A DNA stretch of 64,000 bases from Paenibacillus peoriae KCTC 3763 (GTDB taxonomy: Bacteria; Bacillota; Bacilli; Paenibacillales; Paenibacillaceae): NCBI RefSeq assembly GCF_000236805.1, contig NZ_AGFX01000001.1:62001-126000 (forward strand). Reading direction: 5' to 3'. A program made the translations under genes and the position numbers. A model generated the notes under the pieces. The model saw only the letters and a list, made by a program, of their open reading frames with translations, did no database searches and was not told the DNA's origin. Positions 63,988-64,000 of the stretch are shown here, piece after piece (the first letter of the stretch is position 1; each line of letters begins with the position of its first letter).

Positions 63988-64000
63988 GGATATTACCTTT
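63977..64000 (+). CDS. Start of an ABC ATPase gene (3' end outside window)
   Basis: ATG 63977 opens a frame reading MDIKDITF that overlaps the permease stop by 11 bases. By context it should be the FecE-type ATPase of this importer. Only eight residues are visible, so function is inferred from position. Confidence 0.5.

Noticed and set aside
1-64000. Insertion sequences, prophage, tRNA, rRNA or CRISPR
   Set aside because: Read-through by eye showed no transposase, integrase, tRNA cloverleaf, rRNA segment or short regular repeats. A tRNA/rRNA/CRISPR scan would be the decisive check.

Overview
This window looks like chromosomal DNA of a low-to-mid GC Firmicute of the Paenibacillus polymyxa group. 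The clearest pointer is the GH1 beta-glucosidase at 15157-16503. It has 448 residues, with its acid/base at E166 and nucleophile at E352, and from memory it closely resembles BglA of P. polymyxa. Strong AGGAGG ribosome-binding sites, frequent GTG/TTG starts, Qox-type quinol oxidase, XylR/XylA/XylB and NEAT-domain proteins fit the same assignment. I saw no transposase, integrase, tRNA, rRNA or CRISPR array. The species call is inference and no database search was run.

Layout. 1-1.2 kb: 3' part of cydC. 1.4-8.5 kb: a histidine kinase/response regulator pair, a small cupredoxin and a five-gene nickel/peptide-type ABC importer. 8.6-8.8 kb: a folded intergenic element. 8.9-16.5 kb: a carbohydrate locus with an LplB/YtcP-type ABC importer, a GH95 alpha-L-fucosidase and the GH1 enzyme. 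17.3-21.2 kb: qoxABCD with His/Met-rich protein tails. 21.4-29.6 kb: an old yellow enzyme, an ArsR-family sensor with a Zn/Cd P-type ATPase, an unfamiliar protein resembling a decayed PEP-utilising TIM barrel, and a P1B-4 (iron-efflux type) ATPase preceded by Fur-box-like sites. 29.8-35.5 kb: multidrug efflux, a flavodoxin-fold protein, a ZIP transporter, and thioredoxin reductase with a glutaredoxin. 35.6-39.8 kb: xylR and xylAB with a cre site. 39.9-42.4 kb: feoAB with a Cys-rich partner and a Fur box. 42.6-47.2 kb: a secreted transglutaminase-like protein, an MFS exporter, and lysP under a lysine riboswitch. 47.2-52.5 kb: a cvfC-like HEAT protein, cytochrome bd (cydA, cydB and a 36-residue cydS-like gene) and a metallo-beta-lactamase-fold protein. 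52.6-64 kb: a Fur-controlled haem-acquisition island.

The haem island is the most notable part. A divergent promoter region with three Fur boxes drives two units. Leftward are a substrate-binding lipoprotein, a permease, an ATPase and an IsdG-type haem monooxygenase. Rightward are three single-NEAT secreted proteins, a 1334-residue protein with nine NEAT-like modules, and an IsdE/IsdF-type importer whose ATPase is cut by the window edge. No sortase motif or C-terminal anchor is visible in any of the NEAT proteins. This suggests released or non-covalently held haemophores that pass haem to two paralogous importers. Three of the nine modules are recent near-copies of each other, and the modules differ in their haem-ligand residues, so the large protein probably mixes binding and structural modules.

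A wider theme is metal and redox homeostasis: Zn/Cd efflux, probable Fe efflux, ZIP uptake, Fe(II) uptake, haem uptake, a possible Ni/peptide importer, and two terminal quinol oxidases.
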